Positions 1 through 6,701 of a DNA stretch of 10,274 nucleotides are shown here, one piece after another (within the stretch, counting starts at the first letter, position 1; each line of letters opens with the position of its first letter). This DNA is from Acidimicrobiaceae bacterium (GTDB lineage Bacteria > Actinomycetota > Acidimicrobiia > Acidimicrobiales > Palsa-688): contig JAUTXM010000083.1 in assembly GCA_030838025.1 (NCBI GenBank), forward strand, positions 1 through 10,274, read 5' to 3'. The position numbers and the translations under genes were made by a program. The notes beneath the pieces were generated by a model. The model ran no database searches and was not told the origin of the DNA. It saw only the letters and a program-made list of their open reading frames with translations.

Positions 1-2432
1 GCAATCAGCCCAAGCCGATGATGCCGATTGCCAACGTGCCGATGATGGAGCACATCGTGAAGCTCCTCGCGGAACACGGTTTCGACGACATCGTGGTCAC
101 CGTGGCCTACCGGGCCAATGCCATCCGCACCTATTTCGCCGACGGATCCGAGTTCGGCGTGCGGATCGTGTATGCCGCCGAGGAAACGCCACTGGGCACC
201 GCGGGGTCGGTCCGAAACGCCATGGCCCAGCTCGACGACACGTTCCTCGTCATCTCCGGCGACGTGTTGACTGACATGGACCTCGGGGCGATCGTCGAGT
301 TCCACCGCAGCAAATCCGCACTGGCGACCATCGGGCTCAAGTCCATGGAGAACCCGCTGGAGTTCGGGATCGTGATCACCCGGGAGGACGGGTCGATCGA
401 GCGTTTCCACGAGAAGCCGACGTGGAGCCAGGTCTTCAGCGACACCATCAACACCGGTGTCTATGTCCTGGAGCCGCAGATCTTCGACTTCATCGAGCGC
501 GACAAATCGTCGGACTTCTCGAGCGACGTGTTTCCCGCCCTGCTCGAGGCCGGCAAGCCCCTGTTCGGCTATGTCACCGACGGGTACTGGGAGGACGTGG
601 GCACGATCGAGGCCTACGTCCGGGCCCACCAGGATGTGCTCGACGAGAAGGTGGCCCTCGAGATCCCGGGTTTCCGGCTGGGCGACGGTGTGTGGCTGGG
701 TGAGGGCTCGGAGGTCCATCCGGCGGCCAAGGTGCAGGGTCCGGTCGTCATCGGGGACTACTGCCACATCGAGGCCAACGCCCATCTTCGTGAGTACACC
801 GTGCTCGGATCCAACGTGCGGGTGTCCGAAGATGGCTTCATTCACCGGGCGATCGTGCACGACAACGCCTATCTCGGCCCCGGAGTCAGCCTGCGAGGAT
901 GCGTCGTCGGGCGTTCGACCGACATCCGCCGGGCGGCCCAGCTGGAAGAGGGCGTCGTAGTCGGCGACGAGTGTTTCGTGGGCGAACACGCGGTCATCAA
1001 TCCTGGCGTCAAGGTGTACCCGTTCAAGACCGTGGAGCCCGGCGCCATCGTCAACTCCTCGATCGTGTGGGAGTCGCGCGGGGCCCGCAACCTGTTCGGG
1101 CGCCTCGGCGTCTCGGGACTGGCCAACGTCGACGTCACCCCGGAGCTCGCGGTTCGCCTGGCGATGGCCTATGCCACAACCTTGAAACGAGGATCGACGG
1201 TCACGACGTCGCGGGACACCAGCCGGGCCGCCCGGATGTTGAAACGGGCGCTCATGGTGGGACTCAACGCCGCGGGCATCGACGTCAACGACCTGGAGGT
1301 GGCCACGATCCCCTTGACCCGCTTTCACGTGCGGGGCGAGCCCAGCGGGGGCGGGGTCACGGTACGCCTGGCACCGGACGACCCGCAGTCGGTCGTGATC
1401 CGCTTCTTCGACGCGTCGGGTATCGACCTCAACGAGGTGGCGCAGCGCAAGATCGAGCGGCTCTTCTACCGGGAGGACTTCCGGCGGGCACTGGCGGGCG
1501 AGATCGGCGACATCAAGTTCCCGGCCCGCACGACCGAGCACTACACCTCGGTCCTGATCGACCACATCAACGTCGAAGACATCCAGTCGGCCCGCCTCAA
1601 GGTGGTGCTCGACTACGCCTTCGGCGCTGCCAGCTTCGTGATGCCCCAAGTGCTGGCCAAGCTGGGCGCCGAGGTGCTGGCCGTCAATCCCTACGCCAAC
1701 ACCCGCCAGGCGATGGCGTTCGACCGCTGGCGTCACGCCGGTGAGGTCGCCGACCTGGTCCGGGCGGCGGGCGCCCATGTGGGGGCGGTGTTCGATTCCG
1801 ACGGAGAACATCTCACCCTGATAGACGACAGCGGCCACGTGCTGACTGACGACGAGGCGTTGCTGGCGCTGTTGGAGTTGGTGCTCGGCACGACCGGCAA
1901 GGCGACCGTGGCACTCCCGGTGTCGTCGAGCCGGGCGGCCGAGGCGATGTGCGAGGCGGCGGGCGCCACGCTCATCCAAACCAAGCTGTCGACGCCGCAT
2001 CTGATGGAGGTGGCGTCGATGCCCGGCGTCGACTTCGCCGCCAGCCAGGAGGGTGGCTTCATCTTTCCTTCCTTCCTCCCGGCGTACGACGGTGTTGCCA
2101 CCTTCGTCAAGACCCTCGGGCTCCTCGCGGCGAGCGGCCGGCGGCTGTCGCGGGTGGTGTCTGGCCTGCCTCGGGTGCACATCGCCCACGAGAGCGTCGT
2201 TACCCCCTGGGAGAAGAAGGGGTCGGTCATGCGGCTGGTGGTCGAGCAGACCAAGGACCGGGAACATGAGCTGGTGGATGGGGTCAAGGTGCTCTATGAG
2301 GACGGCTGGGCGCTGGTGGTGCCTGACCCGGAAGAACCGCTCACCCACGTCTGGGCCGAGGCCGCGACCGACGCCGACGCCAAGACGCGCGCCCAGGAGC
2401 ACGCCCGCCGCATCCGCCAGATGATTCGCTGA
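1..2432 (+). CDS. NDP-sugar pyrophosphorylase / degenerate phosphomannomutase fusion (5' partial)
   Basis: This is the C-terminal part of a two-enzyme fusion of the actinobacterial 'mannose-1-phosphate guanylyltransferase/phosphomannomutase' type. The frame is open to the window edge: the codons before the ATG at 18 read NQPKP, a conserved family segment, so the true start and the GGxGTRLRP nucleotide-binding loop lie upstream. Counting from the ATG at 18: nucleotidyltransferase about 1-225, with EETPLGTAGS (55-64), SGD (80-82), EKPT (132-135), NTGVYV (145-150) and WEDVGT (191-196); left-handed beta-helix hexapeptide repeats about 232-350; phosphohexomutase-like region about 370-800. The mutase part lacks the TASHNP phosphoserine loop (about 445-458 reads GGGVTVRLAPDDPQ), has DSDGEH (593-598) in place of the DGDxDR metal loop, and has SQEGGF (676-681) in place of GEqSGH. 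The transferase probably makes an NDP-sugar for envelope glycans. The mutase half is probably non-catalytic. The nucleotide and sugar specificity cannot be read from the sequence. Confidence 0.9.
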   Translation, partial: NQPKPMMPIANVPMMEHIVKLLAEHGFDDIVVTVAYRANAIRTYFADGSEFGVRIVYAAEETPLGTAGSVRNAMAQLDDTFLVISGDVLTDMDLGAIVEFHRSKSALATIGLKSMENPLEFGIVITREDGSIERFHEKPTWSQVFSDTINTGVYVLEPQIFDFIERDKSSDFSSDVFPALLEAGKPLFGYVTDGYWEDVGTIEAYVRAHQDVLDEKVALEIPGFRLGDGVWLGEGSEVHPAAKVQGPVVIGDYCHIEANAHLREYTVLGSNVRVSEDGFIHRAIVHDNAYLGPGVSLRGCVVGRSTDIRRAAQLEEGVVVGDECFVGEHAVINPGVKVYPFKTVEPGAIVNSSIVWESRGARNLFGRLGVSGLANVDVTPELAVRLAMAYATTLKRGSTVTTSRDTSRAARMLKRALMVGLNAAGIDVNDLEVATIPLTRFHVRGEPSGGGVTVRLAPDDPQSVVIRFFDASGIDLNEVAQRKIERLFYREDFRRALAGEIGDIKFPARTTEHYTSVLIDHINVEDIQSARLKVVLDYAFGAASFVMPQVLAKLGAEVLAVNPYANTRQAMAFDRWRHAGEVADLVRAAGAHVGAVFDSDGEHLTLIDDSGHVLTDDEALLALLELVLGTTGKATVALPVSSSRAAEAMCEAAGATLIQTKLSTPHLMEVASMPGVDFAASQEGGFIFPSFLPAYDGVATFVKTLGLLAASGRRLSRVVSGLPRVHIAHESVVTPWEKKGSVMRLVVEQTKDREHELVDGVKVLYEDGWALVVPDPEEPLTHVWAEAATDADAKTRAQEHARRIRQMIR

Positions 2433-2436
2433 GCTA

Positions 2437-2468
2437 CGCCCGCGGCCGCTGCGGCCGCTGCGCGGGCG
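2437..2468 (+). terminator. GC-rich hairpin after the pyrophosphorylase gene
   Basis: An 8-bp perfect stem, CGCCCGCG (2437-2444) with CGCGGGCG (2461-2468), begins five bases after the stop codon. Its loop contains a smaller inner stem (GCCG-ctg-CGGC), and the octamer GCGGCCGC occurs twice. There is no U-tract. This suits a tail-less actinobacterial terminator or an mRNA-stabilising hairpin. The function is inferred from position only. Confidence 0.45.
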
Positions 2469-2485
2469 GCATAGTCCCCTGGCCG

Positions 2486-2501
2486 GCCGGGTATACCCGG
2501 C
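2486..2501. promoter_or_regulatory. 16-bp perfect palindrome overlapping a putative -10, just before the DoxX-fusion start
   Basis: GCCGGGTATACCCGGC is a perfect 16-bp palindrome ending two bases before the ATG at 2504. Its centre contains TATACC (2492-2497), a partial match to a -10 box. That box sits six bases before the ATG, the spacing expected of a leaderless transcript, and no Shine-Dalgarno sequence is visible. A dimeric regulator bound here would block this promoter. No -35 box is convincing and I do not recognise the operator family. Confidence 0.45.
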
Positions 2502-2503
2502 GT

Positions 2504-3748
2504 ATGACTGTGTCTGGAGCGCTGGCTCGGCCCATGTTGGCCGGGATGTTCATCTACGGAGGTCTGGACGCACTGCGCGACCCCGAGGGCAAGGCAAAGG
2601 TGGCCGACGAAGTGGCCCCGATGATCGCCGCGGCCCTGCGGTTGCCGACGACCGACACCGTCAAACTGGTGCGCATCAACGGGGGCGTCCAGGTCGTGGC
2701 GGGCACCATGCTGGCGTTGGGCAAAGGCCGCCGGCTGTCAGCAGTCGTCCTGGCCGCATCGTTGGTCCCGACCACCTACGCCGGACACCGCTTCTGGGAA
2801 GAGGTCGACGAGGAGCGGCGGGCGCAGCAGCGGATCCAGTTTCTGAAGAACGTCGCCATGCTGGGCGGCCTGGTGTTGGCGGCGGGCGACACCGGCGGTC
2901 GTCCGTCGGTCCCGTGGGTGGCCCGCCGGGCAGCCAAGCAGGCCATCGGCGCGACGGTCGCGGCCGGCGTCGCGACCGAGGAGGCGGCCAAACACGCCTT
3001 GGAGACCACGAGGTCCGCCACCCAGAACGCCGGCAGAGTCGCGACCAAAAGCGCCAAGGCCGCCGCCAAGGGCGCCCGCGGGTCCAAGCGGTCCAGGAGA
3101 TCCGCCAGGAACTCAGCGAAGAACACGCTTCAAGGCGCCCGGGACGCAGCCGCCAGCGTCGTTACGGCGGCCTCCAGCCGTGCCGCCGATCTCTCCGAGC
3201 AGGCCGCCCATGTGGCCCACGCAGCGAGATCCTCCGACGTCGGCGCAGACCTGACCAAGCGGGCCCGCAAAGCCGCCAAGAAAGCCCGAAAGATCGATCT
3301 CGCAGCCGAAGTCCACAACCTCACGAAGGCCGCCAAGAAATCCGAGCTCAGCCGGCGGGCCCAGAAGGCGATCAAGCAGGCGGCCAAGCAGGCAGCAAAG
3401 AAGGCGAAGAAGGCGAAGAAAGCGAAGGGCGCCAACCTCGCCGACCAGGCCTTCAAGGCCACGAGAAAGGCGGCCCAGAAGGCCGCCAAGAAGGCCGAGG
3501 CCCAGAGGGCCGTGCTCGCCAAGCGGGCGGAGCGGGCTTCGAAGAGCGCCCGCCGCAAGGCCCCCGATGTCGGCGTGGTCCCCCACCTGTCGGCGGCCGC
3601 GGGCAAGGTTCAGGCCACCGCCCACGACGCGATTGATCGGGCGAGGGACATGGCTGGTGACGTCGCTTCGAATGGTGCCGTCGAGCGAGTCGCGGGGCAA
3701 GCGCACGTCATGGCGGCGCGCGCCGCCGACGCCCTCCCCGTCGGCTAG
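2504..3748 (+). CDS. DoxX-like membrane protein with long histone H1-like Lys/Ala/Arg-rich C-terminal tail
   Basis: A 414-residue two-part protein. Residues about 1-130 resemble DoxX-family membrane domains. Four hydrophobic stretches are visible, at about 5-24, 58-73, 78-95 and 112-128. The early 'RPMLAGMFIYGGLDALRDP' segment is typical of actinobacterial DoxX proteins. Residues about 135-414 are low in complexity and dominated by Ala, Lys and Arg, with repeated AAKKA, KKAKKAKKAK and RKAAKKA motifs. They resemble the basic tails of histone H1-like, HupB and AlgP proteins. The basic GKGRR between helices 2 and 3 and the basic start of the tail suggest both ends are cytoplasmic, so the tail could touch DNA, RNA or anionic lipid. 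DoxX proteins are usually about 130-180 residues, so the tail is an extra. There is no in-frame stop at the junction. The start was chosen at the ATG after the palindrome. The function is unknown. Confidence 0.85.
   Translation: MTVSGALARPMLAGMFIYGGLDALRDPEGKAKVADEVAPMIAAALRLPTTDTVKLVRINGGVQVVAGTMLALGKGRRLSAVVLAASLVPTTYAGHRFWEEVDEERRAQQRIQFLKNVAMLGGLVLAAGDTGGRPSVPWVARRAAKQAIGATVAAGVATEEAAKHALETTRSATQNAGRVATKSAKAAAKGARGSKRSRRSARNSAKNTLQGARDAAASVVTAASSRAADLSEQAAHVAHAARSSDVGADLTKRARKAAKKARKIDLAAEVHNLTKAAKKSELSRRAQKAIKQAAKQAAKKAKKAKKAKGANLADQAFKATRKAAQKAAKKAEAQRAVLAKRAERASKSARRKAPDVGVVPHLSAAAGKVQATAHDAIDRARDMAGDVASNGAVERVAGQAHVMAARAADALPVG
3398..3427 (+). repeat. 9-bp tandem codon repeat (Lys-Lys-Ala) in the basic tail
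   Basis: Three consecutive copies of aagaaggcg (the third is aagaaagcg) plus a final aag encode KKAKKAKKAK, residues 299-308 of the DoxX fusion protein. This is the most regular piece of a wider Lys/Ala-rich region (about 3050-3560). It could expand or contract in 9-bp steps without breaking the frame. Confidence 0.8.
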
Positions 3749-3765
3749 CGACCGCCGTCGGTCGC
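3748..3765 (+). terminator. Stem-loop overlapping the DoxX-fusion stop codon
   Basis: A perfect 7-bp stem, GCGACCG (3748-3754) with CGGTCGC (3759-3765), has a four-base loop (ccgt). It starts on the last base of the TAG stop and is followed by GC-rich sequence without a T-run. Its position fits a tail-less terminator separating this gene from the gcvH operon. The rest of the 159-bp gap to gcvH (3749-3907) holds a weak GGCGC/GCGCC hairpin (3828-3845) and the gcvH promoter. I see no gene in it. Confidence 0.5.
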
Positions 3766-3893
3766 CCGCCCGGGGGCGCGCCGGCGAGCGGCAGCACCCT
3801 GACCAGCACTTCCACGCCGGATTCACTGGCGCCCAAGGACGCGCCGGTGGGCCGCACCGCTCGTCGGTACAACCTCGACGGCGGCGCGTCCAG

Positions 3894-3899
3894 TAGGGT
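3894..3899 (+). promoter_or_regulatory. Putative -10 box for leaderless gcvH transcription
   Basis: TAGGGT fits the actinobacterial TANNNT -10 pattern and lies eight bases before the GTG start at 3908. Transcription starting about 7-8 bases downstream would begin at the start codon itself. No Shine-Dalgarno sequence is visible upstream, which supports leaderless translation. The -35 region is not convincing. Confidence 0.5.
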
Positions 3900-3907
3900 C
3901 ACCTGCG

Positions 3908-4288
3908 GTGAATGTTCCCGATGACCGGCGGTACACCAGCGACCATGAGTGGGTGCTTGCGGACGGCTCTCGCGCCCGGGTAGGGATCACCGACTACGCT
4001 CAAGATGCGCTGGGCGATGTCGTCTTCGTCCAACTTCCCGAGCGCGGGGCCACCGTTTCGGCCGGCGACTCGTTCAGCGAGGTGGAATCCACCAAGTCCG
4101 TGTCAGACGTGTATGCACCGGTGAACGGCAGCGTGACGGAGGTCAACAACGACCTGGTCGACGCCCCGCAGCGCATCAATGAGGACCCGTACGGCGCCGG
4201 TTGGATATGTGAGATCGAGATGAACGACAGCTCGGAGTACGGCACCTTGATGGATGCTGAGTCGTATCGCCAGTTGATATCGGCTTAG
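3908..4288 (+). CDS. gcvH: Glycine cleavage system H protein
   Basis: A 126-residue lipoyl carrier protein, the usual length for GcvH. It shuttles the aminomethyl group from the P protein to the T protein on a lipoyl arm. The N-terminal RRYTSDHEWV (7-16) is the family signature. VGITDYAQDALGDVVFVQLP (25-44) is the conserved core, and the lipoylated lysine is K63 in VESTKSVSD (59-67). The C-terminal NEDPYGAGWICEI segment is also typical. The start is GTG at 3908, because the signature begins only a few residues in and the -10 box spacing fits a leaderless mRNA. The gene opens an operon with the FHA gene 27 bases downstream. The T and P proteins are encoded about 3.3 kb away in this window. Confidence 0.96.
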   Translation: MNVPDDRRYTSDHEWVLADGSRARVGITDYAQDALGDVVFVQLPERGATVSAGDSFSEVESTKSVSDVYAPVNGSVTEVNNDLVDAPQRINEDPYGAGWICEIEMNDSSEYGTLMDAESYRQLISA

Positions 4289-4315
4289 CAGGATGGCGAG
4301 GGGGAAAAGACGCCG

Positions 4316-4813
4316 GTGACGGGCGTGTTTTGCAACCAGTGCGGGCACCAGAACCCTTCCGGCTCCAACTTCTGCTCGTCATGCGGCGCGGTGCTCGAGC
4401 ACGGCGCCGATGACGAGTCGAGTTCGACGACCATCACGTTCCTGCCGCTCGAGTCGGCCGGCGAGGTGGCCGACGACGAGGTCTCGGTCACCATCGACGA
4501 GGTGCCCGAAGGGTTCGGGGTGCTGGTGGTCAAGCGGGGGCCCAATGCCGGGTCCCGATTCGTCCTCGAGCACGAACGAACCGAAGCGGGCCGTCACCCT
4601 GAGAGCGACATTTTCCTCGACGACATCACGGTCTCGCGGCGCCATGCCGAGTTCCTCCGCCAGACCAGCGGGTATCTGGTTCGCGACGTCGGTTCCCTGA
4701 ACGGCACCTACGTCAACCGAGAGCGCATCGACGAGGGGACCTTGCGCAACGGCGACGAAGTGCAAATCGGCAAGTTCCGGCTGGTTTTCCTGGCCGGAGT
4801 CAACGAGGTGTAG
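4316..4813 (+). CDS. garA: GarA/OdhI-type FHA protein with an N-terminal zinc ribbon
   Basis: A 165-residue forkhead-associated protein. Residues about 66-160 match GarA/OdhI closely: VVKRGPNAGSRF (71-82), AGRHPESDIFLDD (91-103), VSRRHAEF (106-113), GSLNGTYVNRE (126-136) and NGDEVQIGKFRLVFLAG (145-161). The phosphothreonine-binding residues R93, S107 and N129 are in place. In Mycobacterium and Corynebacterium this protein inhibits 2-oxoglutarate dehydrogenase and tunes glutamate enzymes until Ser/Thr kinases phosphorylate its N-terminal ETTSVF motif. Here the N-terminus instead begins with a CxxC-x10-CxxC ribbon (C6, C9, C20, C23). A related STTITF motif follows at 37-42 (candidate phosphosites T38/T39). 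The start is GTG 4316, with a purine-rich GAGGGGG (4298-4304) before it; GTG 4325 would sit too far away. The stop lies four bases before the ftsR start. Function by homology is likely. The role of the ribbon is inferred. Confidence 0.92.
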   Translation: MTGVFCNQCGHQNPSGSNFCSSCGAVLEHGADDESSSTTITFLPLESAGEVADDEVSVTIDEVPEGFGVLVVKRGPNAGSRFVLEHERTEAGRHPESDIFLDDITVSRRHAEFLRQTSGYLVRDVGSLNGTYVNRERIDEGTLRNGDEVQIGKFRLVFLAGVNEV

Positions 4814-4817
4814 GACG

Positions 4818-5528
4818 GTGGCCGAGCGGGCCCATCTTTCCATCGGCGAGGTCCTCTCGCTGCTTCGGGAGGAATTTCCCGACGTGACCATCTCCAAGAT
4901 CCGCTTCCTCGAGAGCCAAGGCCTGCTGGACCCGGAGCGCACACCGTCGGGCTACCGCAAGTTCTACGAGGAGGACGTCGAGCGACTCCGCTGGATCCTG
5001 CGCCAGCAGCGGGAGAACTTCCTGCCCCTCAAGGTGATCAAGGGCCGCCTGGTCGACCACCCCGACGGTCCGGCGGTGGTCGAGGCTCCCCCCGAAGTGA
5101 TCGCGGCTGCCCCCGCGGCCCCGATTGGCACGTCGATCGCCCCGGGACCCTCAGGAGGCAACTACACCCTCGACGAGCTGGCGGAGGTGACCGGTTTGAG
5201 TGAGCAGGCCATCGACGAGCTGGCGGGCTTCGGGCTGATCGGCAGCCGCGACGTCGGGGGCACGGCCTACTTCGACGAAGAAGCAGCGACGATCGCGGCC
5301 TTGGCGGGGGGCTTTGCCCGCCACGGCGTCGAAGCCCGCCATCTCCGGATGTACAAGAACGCAGCCGAGCGGGAATCGGCGCTCTTCGAACAGATCGTCA
5401 TGCCGCTGGTCAAGCAGCGCAACCCCCAGGCCCGCCAGCACGCGGCCACCGCCCTCGAGGAGCTGGGTCGGCTGAGCAGCGAGTTGCGCCGGGCCCTCTT
5501 GCGCCAGGCGCTCGGCAAAGCGTTCTGA
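4818..5528 (+). CDS. ftsR: FtsR-type MerR-family transcriptional regulator
   Basis: A 236-residue regulator with a MerR winged-helix DNA-binding domain at about 6-78: LSIGEVLSLLREEFPDVTIS, then SKIRFLESQGLLDPERTPSGYRKF with the RFLE and GYR wing motifs. A Pro/Ala-rich linker (about 84-112) leads to a second helix-turn-helix-like unit, YTLDELAEVTGLSEQAIDEL (116-135), and a helical C-terminus probably used for dimerisation. It matches Rv1828 and Corynebacterium glutamicum FtsR in length, order and neighbourhood. FtsR activates ftsZ in C. glutamicum. Start GTG 4818, four bases after the FHA stop, with GAGG (4805-4808) upstream. It ends in a one-base TGATG overlap with hpt, so the two are probably translationally coupled. 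No metal- or thiol-sensing cysteines are present, unlike classical MerR sensors. Its target here is inferred. Confidence 0.9.
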   Translation: MAERAHLSIGEVLSLLREEFPDVTISKIRFLESQGLLDPERTPSGYRKFYEEDVERLRWILRQQRENFLPLKVIKGRLVDHPDGPAVVEAPPEVIAAAPAAPIGTSIAPGPSGGNYTLDELAEVTGLSEQAIDELAGFGLIGSRDVGGTAYFDEEAATIAALAGGFARHGVEARHLRMYKNAAERESALFEQIVMPLVKQRNPQARQHAATALEELGRLSSELRRALLRQALGKAF

Positions 5529-6103
5529 TGGTCCCGGCGGCGGTGGCCCCCCCGCCCCGCCAGCTGATCGGCCCCGACGAGCTGCGCGCCGCGGTGACCC
5601 GTCTGGGGGCCGAGCTGAGCCGCGCCTACCCGACCGGGGTACTGCTCGTCGGGGTGCTGAAAGGCAGCGTGCCGTTCCTCGCCGACCTCATCCGGGCGGT
5701 CGACATCGACGTCTCGGTGGACTTCCTGGCCATCTCCGCCTACACCGAGGGAACGGGTCGGGTCCGCATCGTCAAGGACCTCGAAGCCGACATCTGGGGC
5801 CGCGACGTGGTCCTCGTCGAGGACATCGTCGATACCGGCCTCACGGCCACCTACGTCCTGGGCGAGCTGCGCCGGCGAGGACCGCGGACCGTCGAAGTGT
5901 GCACCGTGCTGGACAAGGCGGTCCGCCGGCTGGTGCCGGTGCCGATCAGGTTCGCCGGCTTCGAGATCGGCGACGAGTTCGTCGTGGGCTACGGGATGGA
6001 TTTCGGGGAACGCTTCCGCAACCTCGACCGCATCATCGCCGCGGATGTGCACGCGCTGCGGGCCGATCCCAATGCCTACTTCGACGCGCTCTACAGGAGG
6101 TAA
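5528..6103 (+). CDS. hpt: Hypoxanthine(-guanine) phosphoribosyltransferase
   Basis: A 191-residue type I phosphoribosyltransferase that salvages hypoxanthine or guanine to IMP or GMP using PRPP. Visible motifs are VGVLKGSVPF (41-50, pyrophosphate loop), the PRPP-binding loop VLVEDIVDTGLT (95-106), LDK (128-130) with the purine-contacting lysine, and VGYGMDFGERFRNL (153-166). Length is normal, with about ten extra Pro/Ala-rich residues at the N-terminus. The ATG overlaps the ftsR stop by one base, and the gene ends with AGGAGG just before its own stop, serving the next gene. It sits inside a block that, in M. tuberculosis, goes directly from Rv1828 to Rv1829. Its insertion between ftsR and the nuclease gene is the main difference in gene content. 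Assignment is firm. The preferred purine cannot be told from the sequence. Confidence 0.94.
   Translation: MVPAAVAPPPRQLIGPDELRAAVTRLGAELSRAYPTGVLLVGVLKGSVPFLADLIRAVDIDVSVDFLAISAYTEGTGRVRIVKDLEADIWGRDVVLVEDIVDTGLTATYVLGELRRRGPRTVEVCTVLDKAVRRLVPVPIRFAGFEIGDEFVVGYGMDFGERFRNLDRIIAADVHALRADPNAYFDALYRR
6095..6100 (+). promoter_or_regulatory. Shine-Dalgarno sequence inside the end of hpt
   Basis: A perfect AGGAGG occupies the last two sense codons of hpt (Arg-Arg) and leads to the ATG at 6114 after 13 bases, longer than ideal. It decides the start of the nuclease gene, because the frame stays open upstream into hpt but family similarity begins at this ATG. Confidence 0.7.
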
Positions 6104-6113
6104 GTTTTCTCCC

Positions 6114-6614
6114 ATGGTCGAGATGCACCTGGCCGCCGTCCGAGTAGAGCTTCCGACGAACACGCCGATCCTCTTGCTCCAGGAGGCCGAAGGCGCCCGG
6201 CGGACGCTGCCGATCTACATCGGCGCGGCCGAGGCCACGGCGATCGCCTACGCCCTCCAAGGCGTTCCCACCGCCCGGCCGATGACCCACGACCTCATGC
6301 GCGACATCTTGGGCGAGCTCGGAGCGGTGGTGGACTGCGTGGTGATCACCGAGTTGCGGGAGAACACCTTCTTCGCCGAACTCCGCCTCACCCTTGGTGG
6401 GCGCCGCCACACCGTGTCGGCCCGGCCCTCGGACGCCATCGCCCTCGCCACCCGACTGGGCACGACCATCTACGCCGAGGAGGCGCTGCTCGACGCCGAA
6501 GGCGTGGTGCTGCAGCCCGACGACGAGCCCGAGGCCGGCCCTGACCAAGACGAGCTCGAGCGCAAGTTCCGGGAGTTCATCGAGGGCGTCAAGCCCGAGG
6601 ACTTCAGCCCCTGA
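6114..6614 (+). CDS. Bifunctional nuclease family protein (DUF151/BFN)
   Basis: A 166-residue protein of the BFN/DUF151 family, orthologous by context to Rv1829. Members are compact and some are reported to have DNase and RNase activity; the actinobacterial role is not established. The domain covers about 5-125. Conserved segments are RVELPTNTPILLLQE (10-24), LPIYIGAAEATAIA (32-45), RPMTHDLMRDIL (55-66), ENTFFAEL (83-90) and the signature SARPSDAIALATR (102-114). An acidic linker precedes a C-terminal helix ending KPEDFSP, similar to the mycobacterial ending. The start ATG 6114 was chosen by this similarity and by the AGGAGG in the hpt end; the open frame upstream is hpt in another frame. It is the last gene of the gcvH operon, since a promoter-bearing gap follows. 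Catalytic activity is not shown by the sequence. Confidence 0.9.
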   Translation: MVEMHLAAVRVELPTNTPILLLQEAEGARRTLPIYIGAAEATAIAYALQGVPTARPMTHDLMRDILGELGAVVDCVVITELRENTFFAELRLTLGGRRHTVSARPSDAIALATRLGTTIYAEEALLDAEGVVLQPDDEPEAGPDQDELERKFREFIEGVKPEDFSP

Positions 6615-6672
6615 CTGCCACGCCCATCGGCAGCTGGAGACCGGGGCCTCCCGAGGTGCGATCGACCTGCGA

Positions 6673-6701
6673 TTGACGGCCGCCCACGGTCGGCGTATTC
6701 T
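6673..6701 (+). promoter_or_regulatory. Strong housekeeping-type promoter for the second merR gene
   Basis: TTGACG (6673-6678) and TATTCT (6696-6701) are separated by exactly 17 bases, a near-consensus principal-sigma promoter. Transcription would start near 6708, giving a leader of about 49 bases with the ribosome-binding sequence AGGGGAGAGG before the ATG at 6757. The 17-bp spacing differs from the stretched 19-20 bp of classic MerR-activated promoters. Confidence 0.75.

Noticed and set aside
3708..3902. Short minus-strand frame (64 codons) across the gap before gcvH
   Set aside because: No ribosome-binding sequence or recognisable similarity, composition typical of antisense GC-rich DNA, and it overlaps the DoxX-fusion end and the gcvH promoter.
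3749..3907. Possible glycine riboswitch upstream of gcvH
   Set aside because: I looked for the conserved glycine-aptamer core and GGAGAG-like elements and found none; the -10 box spacing also leaves no leader for a riboswitch.
6045..6113. Upstream ATG at 6045 as the start of the bifunctional nuclease
   Set aside because: It would lie inside hpt in another frame and add residues absent from the family; similarity begins at the ATG at 6114 after the AGGAGG sequence.
6615..6633. CTGCC/GGCAG hairpin after the nuclease gene as a terminator
   Set aside because: Only a five-base stem with a nine-base loop and no T-run, so too weak to call.
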